NCBI GenBank assembly: GCA_026003835.1
Contig: BPHZ01000001.1
Location: 1,000,001-1,064,000, forward strand
DNA: 64,000 nt
Direction: 5' to 3'
DNA from: Herpetosiphonaceae bacterium
Lineage (GTDB): Bacteria > Chloroflexota > Chloroflexia > Chloroflexales > Herpetosiphonaceae
Shown: positions 61,380 to 64,000 of the stretch, in pieces
Numbering within the stretch: position 1 is the stretch's first letter
Layout of the letters: the number at the start of each line of letters is the position of its first letter
Made by a program: the position numbers and the translations under genes
The notes under the pieces: model-generated
What the model was told of the DNA's origin: nothing
What the model saw: only the letters and a program-made list of their open reading frames with translations
Database searches by the model: none

Positions 61380-62615
61380 ATGATCCGCACCCACTTGCTT
61401 CCATGCCACCTGCCCAAGCATGAAGCCGATGCCCTCAACCGCGAAAGCGGCCGGATCTCCACCAAGACGCTGGTCACCCATGACCGCGTCTATCGCAAAA
61501 AGGGCACCAAACGCCGCCACTGGCTCTCGCGCGGCGCCGCCGAACGACTGGGCGACTATCTTTTGCGCGACGACCCGCCGCTGCTCCACGCCCACAGGAA
61601 GGACGCGGCCCAACAGGGCTTTTACAACGCCATCACGACCGCCCACGCCAATCGCCAGCTGGGGGCGAAATTCCCCTATCGCCGCAAGCGCTGGCGCACC
61701 ACCATCTGGAAGGAGACCGGCATCCGCGTCGCGGCGACCGAGACGGGGACGCTGCTGCTGCTGGCACGGGCGCGTGGCCTCGCCCCCATTCGGGTGCGGC
61801 TGCCCCCGGCCATCACCATGCTGCCCTGCTGGAGGGTGCGTGAGGTGCGTCTGGTGTGGGACCGCGCTGCCCGCCACGACACCTGGCATGTGGTCGTCGA
61901 GGATGGCCAACGCCCCGCCCCGCCACCAGGGACCGCCGTGGTCGCGGTGGACCTGGGCGAGGTGCACCCCGCTGCCTGCACGGATGGGACGGAGACCGTG
62001 ATCATCGCAGCGCGGCGTGTGCGGGCGACGCAGCAATACACCGCCAAGCGGCTGGCCGCGCTGCGGCGGCAGCAAGCGCGTCAAACCAAGGGGTCACGCC
62101 GGCATCGCCGCCTCCAGCGGCGCAAGAATCGGTTTCTGGCGCAGCAGCGGCGGCGGGTGCGCGACCTGGAGCACACGGTGAGCCGGGCGGTGGTGGCCTT
62201 TGCGGTGGAACGGCGGGCGGGCACGCTCGCGCTGGGCGATGTGCGCACCGTCGCCGATGGCAAACGGCTCAACAGGAACAGCCAGCAGAAGGTCAGCAGC
62301 TGGTCGCACGGCCGCCAGCGGCAATACATCACCTACAAAGCGGAGGCTGCTGGCATCCGCGTGGTGTTGGTCGATGAAGCCTATAGTAGTCAAACCTGTC
62401 CCAACCCCGACTGCAAGCACCGTTACAAACCCCAGGGGCGCGTCTATCGCTGTCCGGCCTGTGGGTTGCGGGCACCGCCCAAAGGGCACCCGGATGCGGT
62501 TGGGGCGGCCAATCTGCTCTCGCGCTTCCTGTATGGAGCGGTGGGGCAGATCCGGCCACCGCCACAAACCACGTATCGTAGACCGGCTGCCTTCGGGCAA
62601 GCGGAGCATGCGTAG
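61380..62615 (+). CDS. tnpB: TnpB RNA-guided nuclease
   Basis: This 411-residue RuvC-like nuclease guided by a transposon-end RNA has an N-terminal Arg-rich helical/WED region (AKRLAALRRQQARQTKGSRR lies before RuvC-II). RuvC-I is VVAVDLGEVHPAA with the catalytic Asp. At RuvC-II, where most TnpB have a Glu (xxxED), this protein reads LALGDVRTVADGKRLN. The following VVLVDEAYSSQTCPNPDC carries a Glu where Pro is common, then a CxxxxC/CxxC zinc finger and RuvC-III (GHPDAVGAANLL). ATG 61380 has GGAGG 9 bases upstream; a longer frame from 61314 is less likely. A decayed relative lies at 36.3 kb. The shifted Glu could indicate a rearranged but active catalytic site. Confidence 0.93.
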   Translation: MIRTHLLPCHLPKHEADALNRESGRISTKTLVTHDRVYRKKGTKRRHWLSRGAAERLGDYLLRDDPPLLHAHRKDAAQQGFYNAITTAHANRQLGAKFPYRRKRWRTTIWKETGIRVAATETGTLLLLARARGLAPIRVRLPPAITMLPCWRVREVRLVWDRAARHDTWHVVVEDGQRPAPPPGTAVVAVDLGEVHPAACTDGTETVIIAARRVRATQQYTAKRLAALRRQQARQTKGSRRHRRLQRRKNRFLAQQRRRVRDLEHTVSRAVVAFAVERRAGTLALGDVRTVADGKRLNRNSQQKVSSWSHGRQRQYITYKAEAAGIRVVLVDEAYSSQTCPNPDCKHRYKPQGRVYRCPACGLRAPPKGHPDAVGAANLLSRFLYGAVGQIRPPPQTTYRRPAAFGQAEHA

Positions 62616-62701
62616 TCCCCTGGACACGGGGACACCCACAGGGTACCCGGGCTCGCGGCTAGCCGCGAGAAGCCGCGGGGCGTCAAGCCCCAGCGGAGTG
62701 T
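62540..62701 (+). ncRNA. Predicted omega/reRNA at the right end of the TnpB element
   Basis: In this family the guide RNA spans the end of tnpB and the right end of the element, and its guide is the flanking DNA. The right end here folds into two stable hairpins (62651-62669 and 62677-62691 approximately). The guide would then start at about 62702 with CACTTCTATCTCATCT, inside the MFS gene. The exact 5' end is unknown. Confidence 0.55.
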
Positions 62702-63666
62702 CACTTCTATCTCATCTGGGCGGCTGTGGGGGTGGTGATGGCTGCCGTGCTTTACGAGCCGGCGTTCGCCACCCTGGCGCGCTGGTTTATCCGCTATCGC
62801 CGCCGGGCGCTTACGTTGCTGACCCTTTTCGGCGGTTTGGCAAGTGTTATCTTTACCCCGCTGACCCACTGGCTGATCGAGCGCTATGGCTGGCGAGACG
62901 GCGTAGCGATCCTCGCGCTTATCCTTGGGGTGGTCACTGTTCCGCTGCACGGCCTGATCCTACGCAGCGATCCACGCGAGATTGGAGCGTTGCCCGACGG
63001 CATCGACGCAACAACCGGCGCGCAGGCCGGGAGGCCGGTTGAGGAAAACAGGACGGTGACTGAGGTACTACGCGAGCTACCGTTCTGGGCGCTGACTGGG
63101 GCGCTCACCTTGAACGCCTTCTGCGCTGCGGCGATCAGCGTTCACTTGATCCCCTATTTGATCAGCAGCGGCTACGAGGCCGGATTTGCTGCCGCTGTCG
63201 CGGGGCTGGTTGGCGCGATGCAACTTCCCGGCCGCCTGCTCTTCGCTCCGCTTGGCCGCGGGCTGGAGCAGCGGCGGCTGGCTATGGCGGTTTTCGCCGG
63301 CCAGGGAGGCGCGCTGCTGATCCTCTCGGCGGCGTCCGGCCCTGCTGCCGTGATCGCCTTTGTCATCATCTTCGGCATGAGCAACGGCATGACCACACTG
63401 TTACGCGCCGCGCTCGTCGCCGAGCTGTACGGCGCGGCCAGGTATGGCAGTCTAAGCGGCGTGATCAGCCTGTTCTCGACCAGCGCGCGGGCGCTGGCGC
63501 CCATTGCAGCCGGCCTGCTCTACACTCTTTGGGGCGGCTACCGGCCGGTGCTCTGGCTGCTCTGCCTGATCGCGCTTGCCGCGCTACTTCCCGCCGGACT
63601 GGTTACGCGACGGCTCCAGCTCTCATGACCGCCGCGCAACGGCACTAGCGGGGCGCCATGCAAGCC

Positions 63667-64000
63667 TTAGACATCCAGGTTCCGCACATCGGCGGCGTGG
63701 GTCTGAATGAAGCGCTTGCGCGGCGGAACGTGGTCGCCCATCAGCATCACAAAGGTCTCATCGGCCTTCGCCGCATCTTCGAGCGTCACCTGGAGGATCA
63801 GCCTGTTCTGCGGGTTCATCGTCGTATCCCACAACTGATCCGGGTTCATCTCGCCCAGGCCCTTGTAGCGCTGGACAGTCACCTTGGTGCCCTGCGGCAG
63901 CCTGGCGATGTACTCGTCACGCTCCTGGTCACTGTAGACGTAGGCGTGCTCCTTGCCATGCTGAATGCGATACAGCGGCGGCTGCGCGATATACAGGTGG
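63667..64000 (-). CDS. gyrB: DNA gyrase subunit B, C-terminal part (5' end off window)
   Basis: GyrB is the ATPase subunit of the type II topoisomerase that introduces negative supercoils. The minus strand is open from the window end and reads [12 protein letters not shown], then [20 protein letters not shown], followed by [20 protein letters not shown] and TAA. This is the TOPRIM end and the conserved QRYKGLGEM block found at the C-terminus of GyrB and ParE; the length of the tail fits GyrB. ParE is an alternative that the visible part cannot fully exclude. It converges with the MFS gene. Confidence 0.92.
   Translation of the reverse strand, partial: HLYIAQPPLYRIQHGKEHAYVYSDQERDEYIARLPQGTKVTVQRYKGLGEMNPDQLWDTTMNPQNRLILQVTLEDAAKADETFVMLMGDHVPPRKRFIQTHAADVRNLDV

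Larger units (their letters stand above)
61234..62701 (+). mobile_element. IS200/IS605-type element carrying tnpB only
   Basis: This 1468-bp insertion is defined by exact reconstruction of the MFS reading frame (boundaries may shift by one base: 61233-62700). The left end forms an imperfect hairpin (AACCCGCC near 61245 with GGCGGGTT near 61285). The right end holds two hairpins: CTCGCGGC-TA-GCCGCGAG and GGGG-loop-CCCC. There is no target duplication, no inverted terminal repeats and no tnpA, as expected for an IS1341-type element mobilised in trans. Confidence 0.88.
60913..63628 (+). pseudogene. MFS transporter split by a TnpB element
   Basis: The N-terminal part (60913-61233) reads YYGWPIALALSITELTSWGI, VPLEQELGWSRAETTGAFSL and IGRWIDRYGSRGVMTLGSLA, helices 1-3 of an MFS antiporter with the conserved loop. 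The rest (62702-63628) continues FYLIWAAVGVVMAAVLYEPA through helix 12 (VLWLLCLIALAALLPAGLV). Removing 61234-62701 exactly rejoins the frame (LVYAWSRVERLV with HFYLIW), giving one protein of about 415 residues. The insertion is thus the only lesion. It is coupled to the flavoprotein and would export the product or substrate of that enzyme. Confidence 0.9.

Noticed and set aside
1..64000. tRNA or rRNA genes
   Set aside because: No T-loop/anticodon arrangement or conserved rRNA segment was recognised on reading both strands; a tRNAscan run would be needed to be certain.

Overview
The window is GC-rich bacterial DNA, most likely from a filamentous Chloroflexota (class Chloroflexia). This is inferred from the gene content: Cys-led lipoproteins with Pro/Thr-rich linkers, a subtilase ending in Val-Asn-Trp-Gly repeats, NB-ARC/TPR regulators and a very high load of insertion sequences. 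No rRNA, tRNA or CRISPR array was recognised. Many genes carry single-base frameshifts, densest at 0.4-3.1 kb and in the mobile-element zones, so draft-assembly indels and true gene decay cannot be fully separated from sequence alone.

0-22.7 kb is mostly chromosomal backbone: the end of def, a frameshifted rlmN, two paralogous beta-propeller lipoproteins, a six-gene operon resembling the membrane arm and hydrogenase module of complex I or group 4 hydrogenases (4.58-10.85 kb), an ABC exporter pair, a GNAT-like protein, a PAP2 protein, a glucosaminidase-like protein, a CoA-transferase subunit and a HAD phosphatase. Next come a diguanylate cyclase and a secreted subtilase whose leader holds a c-di-GMP-I riboswitch followed by a terminator, then a GT39-type glycosyltransferase. 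In the complex I-like operon the canonical iron-sulfur ligands, one nickel ligand and several proton-channel residues are missing, which makes it the most unusual system here.

22.8-38.6 kb begins with a decayed ISKra4-type element and a decayed unknown gene. An accessory cluster follows: an NB-ARC/TPR regulator, a rifampin-phosphotransferase-like enzyme fused to a GNAT acetyltransferase, a 3-ketosphinganine-reductase-like SDR, a degenerate SDR, a cytochrome P450 and another SDR. It looks like a tailoring or detoxification island without a scaffold-forming enzyme. An M3 peptidase follows.

38.9-55.6 kb is a mobile-element graveyard (IS982-like, IS701, IS5, IS630, IS4-like, IS66, IS3 and IS256 pieces). 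Embedded in it are a thymidylate kinase next to an NDK-like protein, an ABC exporter whose ATPase has lost its core, a truncated APH-type kinase, an Rhs protein with a methyltransferase-like C-terminal domain broken by an IS3 element, and a truncated prs.

55.7-64 kb returns to backbone: a VWA lipoprotein, a second lipoprotein, an M50-type membrane peptidase, a flavoprotein with a Cys-rich tail followed by an MFS gene split by a TnpB-only IS200/IS605-type element, and the 3' end of gyrB.
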